From contig CM057839.1 in NCBI GenBank assembly GCA_030068075.1, positions 55,828,960 through 55,892,959 on the forward strand: a DNA stretch of 64,000 nucleotides, given 5' to 3'. Position numbers and translations under genes: made by a program. Below are positions 1-10,860 of the stretch, piece after piece. Source of the stretch: Paguma larvata (Eukaryota; Chordata; Mammalia; Carnivora; Viverridae). Numbering within the stretch: the first letter of the stretch is position 1; each line of letters begins with the position of its first letter. The notes beneath the pieces are model-generated. The model searched no databases. It was given only the letters and a program-made list of their open reading frames with translations, and was not told where the DNA came from.

Positions 1-75
1 TGAACCCACGAGATCATGACCTGAGCCAAAAACTAAGAATTGACTGCATAACTGACTGAGCCACCCAGGTACCCC
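1..75 (-). mobile_element. CAN-SINE fragment cut by the window edge
   Basis: Reads as the reverse complement of a carnivore tRNA-derived SINE. The ATCATGACCTGAGCC box is followed by GACTGAGCCACCCAGGTACCCC, the complement of the SINE head, which ends at 75. The body and poly-A side lie outside the window, so age and target duplication cannot be judged. Confidence 0.9.
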
Positions 76-280
76 TGAGGCACTTTTTCTCATTTTCTTT
101 AATGTTCAAAAGAAGTTCAAAAAAGCTAACCTAACAGTAAATAGTGAAATACCAATCTTATCATCTCATGCCATAATTAACCAGGTTTTATTTAGCTAAC
201 TCTACAGACTATTTTGTCTGCCATATGTTAGTAAAATAAAAATATATATATGTTGCTTTTATAGAATGAAAAATCTCTGA

Positions 281-487
281 GGCTCCTGGGTGGCTCAGTC
301 AGTTGAGTGTCCAACTTTGGCTCAGGTCTTGATCTCATGGCTTGTGAGTTCCAGCCCCACATCGGGCTCTGGGCTTACAGTTGATACCCTGGAGCCTGCT
401 TCAGATTCTGTTGTCTTCTCCCTCTGCCCTCCACCTGCACGTTCTTGTGCTCTGTCTCTGTCTCTCAAAAATAAGTATTAAAATTAA
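281..487 (+). mobile_element. CAN-SINE (SINEC_F-like)
   Basis: The head GGCTCCTGGGTGGCTCAGTC starts at 281. It is followed by the pol III B-box-like region, a feliform body (CTGGAGCCTGCTTCAGATTC), a CT-rich stretch and the AAAATAAGTATTAAAATT tail. A short AAAATCT on both sides may be the target duplication. The 63-codon open frame inside it is a by-product of the SINE and is not a gene. Confidence 0.92.
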
Positions 488-490
488 AAT

Positions 491-2175
491 CTGTATGACA
501 GTGGTCTTCATATGTGCTCTGCAAAATCACTAGTCAAAGGAATTAAGTAATAATATTGAAAATATTCTGACCTCAAATATAATTAATACTGGGGTCATGA
601 TTTTTCACAGATGCATTTACTTGTATCCTTATAATCCTTTTCTGATCAAAATTCATTTTAGTTAAGATTCTATAAAGTTATTAAAGAATTTGATTGCAAT
701 TTTCTGAAGTAAAATATCACAGCACATTAGGATAAGGAGGACTAATTGATGGATTATTAAATAGAAAAGTTGGAAAGATATCTTTGACAACATAATACTT
801 AATAAATGAACATGTAAGAAACTATTCTGAGATTAAAATCACAAAGCACAATCTCATGTTTCACTTGAAATAACAGTAAAAATAATTCAAAGAATAGTAT
901 TTACTAACAAGATCATCTGTACTTCTCTACCTAATCTGTATAGTAATAATACCTCAAACATAGTCTACAATCCTCAAAAGATAAATTGTGCTAAGCATGG
1001 CTTTATTTTCAAGTGAACATTGCTGTTCTAGGCTAGATTTTAGTTGAGGTTATTCTGTCATTAAATATAACTAAAAATGGCTTTAGTTCCTTTCTTAAGT
1101 CCTGCGGGGTATTTTGTGCCAGTCTTATGATTTCTGTAGATTATGATGCCTTATCTGCATTTCTGATTATGCAGAGAAGTCTATTTCTAAATTTTCTGAT
1201 TATGTCTATTTCTAAAGGCCTGTCTACTCCTACAATTGTTCTCTCTTCTCTATGTCACACCAGCCCTGAAATAGCACAGATGTTTTTCCCTAGGGATTAG
1301 TTCTTCCCACAAAACCCCACTGATGCATTTGTATATGTACCAAAATTTATTGAAGTTTTGTGGATTATATCACAGCTATACATAACAACTTGATATTGAA
1401 TATTAGACATCCCTGGTTCGTGTAAATTGTTTGGGCTCTCGTGCCACTAGCGATTGCTCACTAGTAATTTCAGAGGGCTCCAGACTCCTGAGATTTTGCA
1501 TGATGCCCTTTTCCTCAAGACTGTGGTCATCCATATCTACTCTACTTTAGTACTTTGTGTGTTCCCTTTTCTAGTGGCAGTGGTGAGTTATGGTTTTTCC
1601 CAAGAATTGCCATTTCCTTTGTCTTTGATTAGGTAGAGTCATTTAGCCTCTTTCCTGTGTCTGCTCCAAGGTATTTTGGCATCTCCAAAGACCCATTTAT
1701 GTGCCAAGTAAACAAAGGACTCTCCAATCAGAGTCTGTTTTTGGCCTTACAGCCCTGTGAACTCAAATTCCATTAAGTCCTTTCTCCCATACCTACCAGT
1801 TGAAGGAAGGGCACACTAGAAACATGTTTTCCTCAGATACAAATTATGCCACATCTCTTAAAGAGGTGGCATTCCACCTGAGTTTTATTCTACTTTGTAT
1901 TCTTTTAATTGGGGAGGGAAGCCTATGTACCTCAGATGGATGGTCCTTTGTGGGAACCAAGGTCAAATTCTGTACTGACCAGAGGGTGTCTAGGTTAGAT
2001 TGTAAGGCCTGTAATATGTTCACATTCAAAATTGTCTCTACCGGTTATACAAATGGTATGTTCTCATTTACTCTAAAGGGCAAGAGTGTAATCACAAGTT
2101 TGGTGTAGCCAATAAAAACAGTGACTCTCAAGTGCCACAAATAATGAGTCGTCTGTAAGACTATACTTTTCTGCA
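491..2175. other. No recognised gene or repeat
   Basis: AT-rich sequence without a repeat family I can name. A 102-codon open frame at 1800-2108 has no recognisable domain, no convincing start context and an equally long open frame on the other strand, so I do not call it coding. Ancient, diverged repeats could be hidden here. Confidence 0.5.
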
Positions 2176-2179
2176 CATT

Positions 2180-2290
2180 TGCCTTTTTTTTCTTTTAATA
2201 GTTCTATGGGGTTATATTTACATACTATAAAACATGCATTCAAGTGTACACAAGATAGAAAACACAAATCTAAGGCATTGAAATGATTCA
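2180..2290 (-). mobile_element. Possible L1 3'-end fragment
   Basis: A T-rich run followed by TTATATTTACATACTATAAAACATGCATTCAAGTGTACA resembles, in antisense, the L1M 3'UTR pattern of ATAATTTACATACAATAAAATGCACCC followed by AAGTGTACA. It is short and diverged. It could belong to the L1M that begins about 100 bases further on or be a separate copy. Confidence 0.4.
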
Positions 2291-3198
2291 TTTCATTTCT
2301 CCAGAGCTTTCTTTATGTTATTGACTAATAAGCAAAATAATCGATGCATAGTCATATTGAAAATACAGGATAGGCCCACATAAGCCAGTATAGCGTTTTT
2401 AAAATAATAGTTATATTGAGATACAATTCCTAAGTCCTAAAATTCACCTTTTGAAAGAATATTATTTAGTATGTTTTAATGTTTACATTGCAATCATCAG
2501 CACTTTTGAATTTTTGAACATTTTCTTTGGTGCTAAAAGAAAGACCATAACCGTTAGTAGTCATGTTAAATTCCCCGTGTGCCATTTCTTCTGGTGACTT
2601 TTGATCTTTTGGTCTCCATGAATTTACATATGCTGTATATTTCATACAAACAGAATCATATAAGGCCTTTTGTGACTGGCTTGTTTTACTTGGGATAATG
2701 TTTCAAGATCAATCCATGTTGTAGCCTGTGTCAGTGTCTTATTCCTTTTTATTGCTAAGTAAGATTCTGTTGTATGCATATACTGCATTTTGCTTATCCA
2801 CTCATCCCTTGATTAACATTTGGGTTGTTGCCACCTTTTGGCTATTACAAATAATGCTGCTGCAAACATTATTATACACATTTTTGTATGGACAGATGTT
2901 TTCAATTCCATTGGGTATATACCTAAAGGTAACTCTGCTTAACTTTTTGAGAAACTGCCATGCTGGGTTTTTTTTTTAAGTGGATGCAATATTTTATATT
3001 CCTCCCAGTTGTGTATGAAAGTTCCAATTTCCATCCACGCCAACACTTACTGCTGTCATCTTAGTGGATGTTAAATGGTGCTCTATTATGCTCTTTACTT
3101 GCATTTCTCTAATGATGTTCAGCTCCTTTTTATATCTTTATTAGATATTTTTTTAAATCTTTGGTGGAGAAATGTCTATGCACAAACTATGTGCATTT

Positions 3199-3401
3199 AA
3201 AAAATTTTTTTATGTTTTATATTTGAGAGAGAAAAAGTGTGTGAGTAAGGGAGGGGCAGAGAAAGAGACAGAATCCAAAGTAGACTCCAGGCTCTGAGCT
3301 GTCAGCACAGAGCCTGATGCGAGGTTTGAACTCACGAACCATGAGATCATGACCTGAGTTGAAGTCGAACGCTTAACTGACTGAGCCACTCAGGTGCCCC
3401 T
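3199..3401 (-). mobile_element. CAN-SINE nested in L1M, with TSD
   Basis: A complete antisense SINE: T-rich tail complement, GA-rich stretch, feliform body (GGCTCTGAGCTGTCAGCACA), ATCATGACCTGAG box and GAGCCACTCAGGTGCCCC head. It is flanked by a 15-bp direct repeat, AAACTATGTGCATTT at 3184-3198 and AAACTATGTGTATTT at 3402-3416, with one difference. This marks a retrotransposition into the older L1. Confidence 0.95.
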
Positions 3402-4070
3402 AAACTATGTGTATTTTAATTGAGTTATCTTGTTATTGAGTTGTAAGAGTTTGCATATATTCTGATAGAGAATTATATACATCCAGTATCTATAGTTCTA
3501 TATATAGATGCTATCTATGATAGATACATGTACCCTATCAAATATGATATGCAAAAATTTTCTCCCATCATGAGTTATCTTTCTACTTGCTCAATGGTTT
3601 CCTTTGCAGCACAAAAGCTTATAATTTGGAGTCCAGTTTACTTACATTTTGTTGCTGGTGCTTTGGTGATCCTATCTAAGAATCCATTGCTTAATACAAA
3701 GTCATGGAGATTTATGCCTGTGTTTCTCAGAGTTTTATAGTATTAGCTCTTATATTTAGGTTTTTGACAGTTTTTAGTTGATCTCTTAATGTGATAAGAG
3801 GTTGGAGATCCAACCTCATTATTTTGCATGTGGCTTTCTAGTTGTTTCAGCACCGTTTATTGAACAGACTATTCTTTCTCCCATTCTCTTGTCTTATCAT
3901 TCTGGTAAAAAGTGACTTAATAAATATGAGGTTTTATTTTTAGATTCTTCTGTCACACAGATCTGTATATCCTTATGCCAATACCACACTGTCCATTGTC
4001 TTTATTATATAGATCTGAAATAGGTTTTGAAACTGGAAATTGTCAATCTTTCAACTTTATTCTCCTTTTT

Positions 4071-4288
4071 TTAATTTGAATTTTTAAAAAATGTTTATTT
4101 TTGAGAGAGATAGACACAGCATGAACAGGGGACAGGAAGAGAGAGGGAGAGAAAGAATCTGAGGCAGCTTTGGGCTCTGAGCTGTCAGCACAGAGCCTGA
4201 GACACAGAGCTGGAACTCACTGACTTCGAGATCATGACCTGAGCCAAAGTTGGATGCTTAACCTAGTGAGGTATCCAGGTGCCCCCTT
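4071..4288 (-). mobile_element. CAN-SINE nested in L1M, with TSD
   Basis: Antisense SINE with the feliform body and an AGGTGCCCC head. It is flanked by AACTTTATTCTCCTTTTT at 4053-4070 and AACTTTATTCTTCTTTTT at 4289-4306, an 18-bp target duplication with one difference. The head region is diverged (GTGAGGTATCCAGG), which suggests moderate age. Confidence 0.95.
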
Positions 4289-4803
4289 AACTTTATTCTT
4301 CTTTTTAAAGACTGTTGTGGCTATTTTGTATCCCAGAATCGTTCTTTATATTTCAGGATCAGCTTGTAATCTTGGCAAAGATGTTAGCTGGACTTAAGAC
4401 AACTGTTGTATTGAATCTGTAAATCAATTTGGAGAGAATTGCCAGATTAACATTGTCTTCAACTCCGAGAACTTGAAATTGGTTTACATTTGTTTACGTT
4501 TTCTTTAATTTTATTTCAAAAAAATTATTTTTTATTTTTCAGAGTGTAGGCTTTGTGCTTATTTGTTAAACTTACTCCTAATTCTTTTCAATGCTATTAT
4601 AAATTGTTGCTTTTTAAATTTCATTTTCAGGTTAATTGCAAGCATATAGAATTAACATTGATATTTGTATATTGATCTTGTATCCTGCAACTTTGCTTGG
4701 ATTCTTTTATTTATCATTTCTAATGGATTCCTTTCTTTAGAATTTTCTATAGATCATATCTTCTGAGAATAGAGGTAGATTAGTTTTTCATTTCACATGT
4801 ATA

Positions 4804-4834
4804 TGTGTGTGTGTATGTATGTATGCATGCATGT
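4804..4834. repeat. (TG)n/(TATG)n microsatellite
   Basis: A short compound run of GT then TATG and CATG units inside the antisense L1M. It probably arose from L1 sequence by slippage. Confidence 0.85.
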
Positions 4835-4991
4835 ATTATATTGATTGATTTGCTTAATTGTCATTGCTAGACCCTCCAGTACAATGTTGAATAGAAATGG
4901 CCAGAGTGTACATAATTGTCTTGTTCCTTGTCTGGGAGGAAAGTATGAAATGTTGGATGTGATGGTTACATTAGGTATAGGTTTTTTGTAG

Positions 4992-5379
4992 GATTTATCA
5001 CATGGAAGATGTTTCCTGGTATTTCTAGTTTATTGAGGTGGTTGTTTTTTGTTTGTTTCTTTGTTTTGGTCATGAAAGTTTGTTGAATTTTGTCAAGTTT
5101 TTTTTTTTTGTAACTATTGAGAAGATCATGTGTTTTGCCTTTGGTAAGTGTTACAGTATTTGATTTTTCGGTTTTTTCGGATATTTATAGTATTTGATTT
5201 ATCACATGGAGAAAGTTTCCTGGTATTTCCAGTTTATTGAGATGCTTGTTTGTTTCTTTGTTTGTTTTGGTCATGAAAGGTTGTTGAATTTTGTCAAGTC
5301 CTTATTTTTTTCTGTAACTATTGAGAAGATCATGTGTTTTGTCTTTATTTATAAGTTTTACAGTATTTGATTTTTCGAT
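4992..5379 (-). repeat. Tandem duplication of about 204 bp inside L1M
   Basis: Two similar copies lie head to tail with an offset of 204 bases. Shared landmarks are ATCACATGGA at 4997 and 5201, TTTCCTGGTATTTC, GTTGAATTTTGTCAAGT, ACTATTGAGAAGATCATGTG and ACAGTATTTGATTTTTCG. The copies differ at scattered positions, so the duplication is not recent. A single L1M has this segment once. Confidence 0.85.
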
Positions 5380-5606
5380 GTTAAGACAACCATGCTTTCC
5401 TGAGATGAATTACACATGGTCATTGGTGCATAGTCCTTTTTATGAGTCTTTATCTCTAAGAGATTTTGGATTATAAGTTTCTTTTTTTGTTTGTTTTCTG
5501 TCAATACTTGCTTTTTAAGTGGGGTTCAGAGTTAAGGAGGATAATGAAAGTTTATGAGCAGCTGTTAAGATGTTAAATCATACCTCTGGTGCCCAGCTTA
5601 CTCACG

Positions 5607-6030
5607 CATTCAATAACAATTTACTGTGACTCTGCTATCCATACTTCTGTTCTAAATTTTGGAAACATAGTAGTGAATAATGGAAGACCTCTTCTCTCAT
5701 GACGCTTAACAAACAACATAGTATAAAATAAAATAAAGAAAGAAATATAAATGAATGCATTGTGTAAAAGTCTAATAAGTGATTAAGAGATAAAACATGG
5801 TGAAGGAAAAAAAGCGAAGAAGTTGGAAGATCTTTGATAGGATCATTAAGGAGACCTTCTGACAAGGTGTCATGTAGTGGAGACCTGATGAAGTGAAGGT
5901 GTGAGTCGTGTGGACATTTGGAGATAGAGTTCTCCAGACAGAAGAAATAGTAAGTGCAAAACCTGTGGCAAAGGCATGCTTGATGTGTTTGAGGAATATA
6001 AAGAGGCTCATAGAACTGGAGTGGAGTCAT
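5607..6030 (+). mobile_element. Ancient interspersed repeat (L2-like)
   Basis: Matches, with heavy divergence, the familiar mammalian repeat text for 'tissue of last size... created animals' type fossils that I remember as L2-related: CATAGTAGTGAATAATGGAAGACC, then a segment with GAGACCTTCTGACAAGGTGTCATGTAG, GACCTGATGAAGTGAAGG, and AAGTGCAAAACCTGTGGCAAAGGC followed by GTTTGAGGAATATAAAGAGGC. The landmark order fits one element in plus orientation. The family name is from memory; repeat identity is firmer than the label. Two open frames on the minus strand here are incidental. Confidence 0.55.
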
Positions 6031-6455
6031 CACTTAAGATTACGTTCTGCTGCACACAACTGAAAACTACATTTACAGTGGCTGAATCAAATAGAAGTTT
6101 AGATGCATTGTGTAAAAGAGGCTAATATGGAAGCTATGATACCATCAGGAACCCAGATTCTTTTTAGCTTTTCTCTGCACCAGTCTGGATATAAAGCTTT
6201 AGAGCACGTGTTTGTGATTTCGAGATGACTGCTCCACTCCTCTTTTCCCTTTTAGCTTTCAGGCAGAAAGAAAGTGGAAGATAAAGATCCAGAGGCCACA
6301 TGTCAACTTAATTAATTCCTTAAACACATTTTTTTTTCATTCTGAAAACTACCCAGCAATTTCTGTTTATTGGCCACAACCGAATCACATGGACACCCCT
6401 AGACGCAAAGAAGGCTATGTATGGCCAGGTGACCAGCGAAGTGTTTTAGCTGGGA
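6031..6455. mobile_element. Probable ancient repeat, family not resolved
   Basis: Fragments such as ACCATCAGGAACCCAGATTC, TTTCAGGCAGAAAGAAAGTGG, TTTATTGGCCACAACCGAATCACATGG and TATGGCCAGGTG follow the order of a common mammalian repeat that I recognise by pattern but cannot name safely. Divergence is high. Confidence 0.4.
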
Positions 6456-7132
6456 AAATTACCTATCTCCCTAACATTGGGACCAAGATTACACAAATTA
6501 GTTGTTCCATTCCTGTTCCCTGTCTCAAATGCCTTTCACTCTCCTCGCACCGATTCCTCTTGAGGCATTCCTTATTACCACCTGAAGGAGAAGAAAAAAA
6601 TAATAATCTGACCTGAGATTGAAAAATGGATCAACTCACTGTCTTTTAAGGCAGTAACATACGCTCCCACATTGCAGCCCAACACCGGGTTGCCTAAAAT
6701 GAAAGTGAAGGAAGTCCTCCCAGTAGGTGGATGTGAGAGCAGCACATTGATTTTTATGCTTGATGTGGAAGAAGAAGCAGTCTGTGGCACATACCCATGA
6801 ACTCCTAGAATGTGGTGAATGACATGGTTAATAGTATGTGGATGGTTGTAGACTTCGTGGAGACATTACTCTGAGGAAACTCTATCCACAGGTTTGACTC
6901 ATGGAAGTAGGTGGCAAACATAGATCTTGATATCTCAAGTTTATGTACACCAAACAAAATCCACCATAAACAAGATTCTCAACAATCGTTAGAACAGGCT
7001 GATTCATCCTGTGGATATCTGTTGGTTTGTCCTCAGCCAGCCCAGTGCTTGTGCAATGGACCCATGAATAGAATGCCATGGCAGGGATGAAAGCTATGCA
7101 CTTAATCACAGCCTAGGCCTTCTAGTGTCTGA
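6456..7132. other. Unrecognised block, possibly an old retroelement interior
   Basis: More GC-rich and less simple than its neighbours. On the minus strand a 75-codon open frame (6882-7109) and neighbouring text look weakly protein-like, but I could not assign a domain. It lies between ancient repeats and an antisense L1. It could be part of an old ERV or DNA transposon, or unique DNA. Confidence 0.35.
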
Positions 7133-8047
7133 TTGTGGTGGTTAGTACTTATGGTATTGAGTTGAGTAAAAGTGATGAGAGTGTACATCCTTGTCTTGTT
7201 TCTGACCTTAGGGGAAGTACTCTCAGTTTCTCCCTATTGAGGATGATGTTAGCTATGGGTTTTTCATCTATGTCCTGTATTATGTTGAGGTATGTTGCTT
7301 CTAAACCTACCTTGTGCAGGTTTTTTTGTTTTTTGTTTTTTGTCTGTTTTACTATGAATGGATGTCGTACTTTGTCAAATGCTTTTTCTGTTTATTGAAA
7401 TGATCATATGTTCTTATACTGTCTCTTACTGATGTGATACATCATGTTGGTTGATTTTCAATTATTGAACCACCCTTTCACCCCAAGTATAAATCCCACT
7501 TGGTCGTGGTGAATGACTTTTTAAATATATTGTCGAATTCAGTTTGCTAGTATTTTGTTGAGAATTTTTAAATAGATGTTTATCAGGAATATTGGTCTGT
7601 AGTTCTCTTTTTGAGTGATACCTTTATCTGGTTTTGGTGTCTGGATAATGCTGGTATCATAGAATGAATTTGAAAATTTTCCTTCTCTGTTTTTGGAATA
7701 GTTTGAATCAAACGGGTATTAACTCTTAGTTATATATTTGGTAGAATTCACCTGTGAAGCCATGTGGTCCTGGACTTTTGTTTATTGGGAGTTTTTTGAT
7801 TACTGACTTAATTTCTTTGCTAGTTTTCACTCTGTTCACATTTTCTATTTCTTCCTGTTTCAATTTTGGTAGTTTGTGTGTTTGTAGGAATTTATCCATT
7901 TCTTCCCAGTCTCTGTTTTAAAGTGTATTTTGACCAATATGAGTATTACTACTCCAGCATTCTTTTGACCTCCCTTGACATGAAAAATATTTCTCCATCC
8001 TCTCACTTTGAGTCTGCAGGTGTCTTTACATCTGAAATGAGTTTCTT

Positions 8048-8277
8048 AGGGCTCTTGGGTGGCTCAGTTAAGCATCCAACTCTTGATTTCAGCTCAGGTC
8101 ATGATCTCAGAGTTGTGAGATTGAGCTCTGTGTCAGGCTCCATGGTGGGTGTGGTGCCACTTAAGATTCTCTCTTTCTCTCACTCCCTCCCTCTCTCCCT
8201 CTAACTCTCCACCTCCTCCTCCTCCCCCTCCTCAGATCATGTACTCTTGTTCTCTCTCTCTCTAAAAGATAAAAATA
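8048..8277 (+). mobile_element. CAN-SINE, older carnivore type, perfect TSD
   Basis: Sense SINE with GCATCCAACTCTTGATTTCA in the head, the older carnivore-wide form rather than the felid form. It has a long CT/CTCC-rich middle (8160-8265) and an A-rich tail. It is flanked by a perfect 13-bp repeat, AAATGAGTTTCTT at 8035-8047 and 8278-8290. The CTCCTCCTCC part is a private expansion. Confidence 0.95.
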
Positions 8278-9088
8278 AAATGAGTTTCTTGTAGGCAGCC
8301 CATAGATGTTTTTTTTTGTTTCTTAAATCCATTCTGTCCTCCTATGTTTTTGTTTGCAGCATTTCGTCCATTTATAATCAAAATACTTATTGATAGCTCT
8401 GAATTTACTGTAATTTTATTTTTTTTAGTCATTGTTTCTGAAGATATTCTCAGATCCTTTCTTGTCTTTCTTTCATGTTTTGCTGATTTTCTTAATGATA
8501 TGTTTGGATTTCTTTCTCTGTTTTCTTTGCATATTTATTAGTGGTTTTTGATATATGGTTACTATTAGGTTTGTTGATAACATCTGCATATAGCAGTCTA
8601 TATTAAGTTAATGGTCATTTAACCTTGAACCCATTGTTTTTCTCATCTCCTATCCACATTTTAGGTACCTGTTATTAAATTTTATACCTTTTTTGTGAGT
8701 TTGACTGATTTTTTACATAAAGAGTTATTTTTACTACTTTTGTGTATTTTACTTTTCATACTCTCACTTTTGGTCTCTTTTCCACACCCAGAGTCCCTTT
8801 CAATATTTCTGGCAGGGCTGGTTTAGTAGTAATAAATCCATTAATTTTTGTTTGGGAAACTTTTGATCTCTACTTTAGTTCTGAATAGTAGCCTTGCAGG
8901 ATAGAGAATGTTTCCCATTCAGCACTTTGAATTTATCATGCCACTTTCTTCTGGCTTGCAAAGTTTGTTGAAGAATCTCCTGCTAGCCTTATGGGTTTTC
9001 CCTTGTCAGTTAGTGACTTTTGTCCTATGGCTTTTAATTTTTTTTGTCTTTATCACTATATTTTGCCAATTTAATTGCAATATATCTT

Positions 9089-9303
9089 TAATTTTTTTTA
9101 ACATTTATTTATTTTTGAGAGACAGAGCAAGCAGGGGAGGGGCAGAGAGAGAGAGGGAGATACAGAATCTGAAGCAGGCTCAAAGCTCTGCACTAACAGG
9201 CCTAGAGCAGTGAGCCTGATGTGGGGCTCGAATCTACTAACTGTGAGATCCTGACCTGAGCTGAACCTGGATGCTTAGCTGACTGAGCCACCCAGGCACC
9301 CCA
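9089..9303 (-). mobile_element. CAN-SINE inserted near L1 ORF1, with TSD
   Basis: Antisense SINE with the GAGCCACCCAGGCACCCC head. It is flanked by TAATTGCAATATATCTT at 9072-9088 and TAATTGTAATATATCTT at 9304-9320, 17 bp with one difference. It interrupts the antisense L1 upstream (in L1 orientation, downstream) of the readable ORF1 remnant. Confidence 0.95.
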
Positions 9304-9320
9304 TAATTGTAATATATCTT

Positions 9321-9474
9321 GGTGTGGGTCTGCTTTCATTGGTTTTGTTGAGGGTTCTCTGTGTCTCCTAGATTTGATTATCTGTTTCCTTCTTCTCAGA
9401 TTAGGGAAATTTTCAGGTATTATTTCTTCAAATAAGTTTTCTGCCCCCTCTTCTTCTGGGACTCTAAAATACAA
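9321..9474 (-). pseudogene. L1 ORF1 (ORF1p) remnant
   Basis: The minus strand encodes the characteristic ORF1p stretch containing EEEGAENLFEEIIPENFPNL, from the RNA-recognition/C-terminal region of the L1 RNA-binding protein. The reading frame then runs into the antisense SINE at 9303, so the open frame continuing to 9202 is a fusion artefact. In an active L1 the protein coats L1 RNA as a trimer; here only a fragment survives. Confidence 0.85.
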
Positions 9475-10860
9475 ATGTTATTATGTTTGATGGGATTACT
9501 TAGTCCTTTAATTCTTTTCTTGTTCTTGTTCATAATTCTTCTTTCTCTTTTTTTGTTCAACTTGATTACTTTCCATTACTTTGTCATCTGGATCACTAAT
9601 TTGTTCCCTTTGTTTATTCTGTCCTGCTCTTCCTTCCATCAAGTGTGTTTCTCCTTTTGTTTATTGAGCCCTTTATCTCTGCTATGTTATTCCTTATCTC
9701 TCTCTAAGGGTCTCCCTGATGTCTTCTACTCTTTTCTCAAGTCCGGTGAGTATTCTTATGATCATTCCTTTAAAAACTCTAGCATGTTAGTTATATCTGT
9801 TTTGCTTAGATCTTTGGCCGTTGATGTGTCTTACTCTTTGACTTAGGATAAATTTCTCAGTCTCCTCATTTTATCTGCTTCTCTGTGTCTGTTTCTGTGT
9901 TTTAAGTCAGCTAGGTCTTCTCTCCTGAAAGCAGTAATTTTATGAAGAGGAGGTCCTGGAGTGTCCTGCAGTGCAATATCCCCTGCTCACCAGAACTGGC
10001 AGTTAAGGACAAGATCCTATATGTGTTGCTTATGCTCTGCTGTTTTATATGAATTACTTTACTTTCAGCGTAGTTATCTGCACTAACTTTCCACGTGTTT
10101 GGGGCTTTGCTTGCTCTCTTTGGTATTAGTTATTTCCAGGTCAGGCAGCTTTGAGGGGATGTGCCTGCCAGGGAACTTGGGAGCCTAGTGGCAGTGTTAG
10201 CAAAATTTGTGCTGGGTCACTAGTCCTCAGGAAATCTCATGAATGTGGCATGGCACTAGGAGATTAGGTAACAAATATCTATGCAGCCCTACTGCCCACA
10301 GGTGACCCTGTATTTATGCTGGAACAGGGGATGATGTTGATACATACCAGCCCCTTCGATTTTGGAGAAGTTCTCCAACACACTCTGAAATCAGTCTGAA
10401 CACATCTGTGTCCCATTTGCCCTCCTACCCCGGTGTTATGTAAACTTCCATTTTTATGTTGCCTCTCCGTGCAGGCAGCTGTCTCTTGGTGGTGACCCAG
10501 CTGTCCCTGGCCCTCCCAGCTTGCACAGTGCTGAGTCAGCTGACTTTGAAAGATCCAGGCTCCAAGTCCCACTGGTTATACACACTCATGGAATTTAGCT
10601 TCTCTGATTTTTAAAGCCGAATGACAGGGGGATTAGTCTCCCTCTCCCCACCACCTCTCACCTGAGTTCCCTGGTACAAGGGCTGTTTCTCTGACATATC
10701 TGTGTGCACCCCTCCCTCACTCCTGAAGGAAACCTCCTTCCCTCTGTGACTTTCCTCACCTTTCAGATGCAGCTTATTGTCTATGTTTAGTAGTGGAGTT
10801 TGTTCTGCAACTCTTCCATTCACTTCGTGATTTATTTACTTGGATGTGACTGGTATCTAA

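Larger units (their letters stand above)
2398..5530 (-). mobile_element. L1M LINE, antisense: 3'UTR and ORF2 3' half
   Basis: The plus strand reads as the complement of an old L1M. It starts with 3'UTR text (TATATTGAGATACAATTCC, then CAAGATCAATCCATGTTGTAGC). It continues through the ORF2 C-terminal landmarks TTGGGTTGTTGCCACCTTTTGGC and TTGATCTTGTATCCTGCAAC into the reverse-transcriptase region near 4880-4940. It is interrupted by SINEs at 3199-3401 and 4071-4288, and by a local duplication at 4992-5379. ORF1 and the 5' end are absent, the usual 5' truncation. Stops and indels are frequent, so it is inactive. Confidence 0.9.
7133..10860 (-). mobile_element. L1 LINE, antisense: part of ORF2, ORF1 and 5'UTR
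   Basis: Begins abruptly in the reverse-transcriptase region (AAAAGTGATGAGAGTGTACATCC, TTTATTGAAATGATCATATG). It runs through the endonuclease part, the inter-ORF region, ORF1 (near 9320-9480) and a GC-richer 5'UTR (ACCAGAACTGGCAG, GCTGACTTTGAAAGATCC). The last third of ORF2 and the 3'UTR are missing, which is the reverse of ordinary 5' truncation. SINEs interrupt it at 8048-8277 and 9089-9303. The same 5'UTR type recurs antisense near 47.3-48.9 kb. The element is inactive. Confidence 0.88.

Noticed and set aside
281..350. tRNA gene in the SINE heads
   Set aside because: The heads descend from a tRNA and keep box-like sequences, but they do not fold as a full tRNA and are followed by SINE body and tail.
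1800..2108. 102-codon frame with a hydrophobic stretch
   Set aside because: No recognisable family; the opposite strand is also open; no other gene signals around it.
9202..9474. A single 90-codon minus-strand protein
   Set aside because: Only the first half is real L1 ORF1; the rest is SINE, so it is a chimaeric frame rather than one gene.
2398..10860. One full-length L1 split by an insertion at 5.5-7.1 kb
   Set aside because: The two pieces both contain the same ORF2 region (near 4880 and 7165), so they are separate copies.
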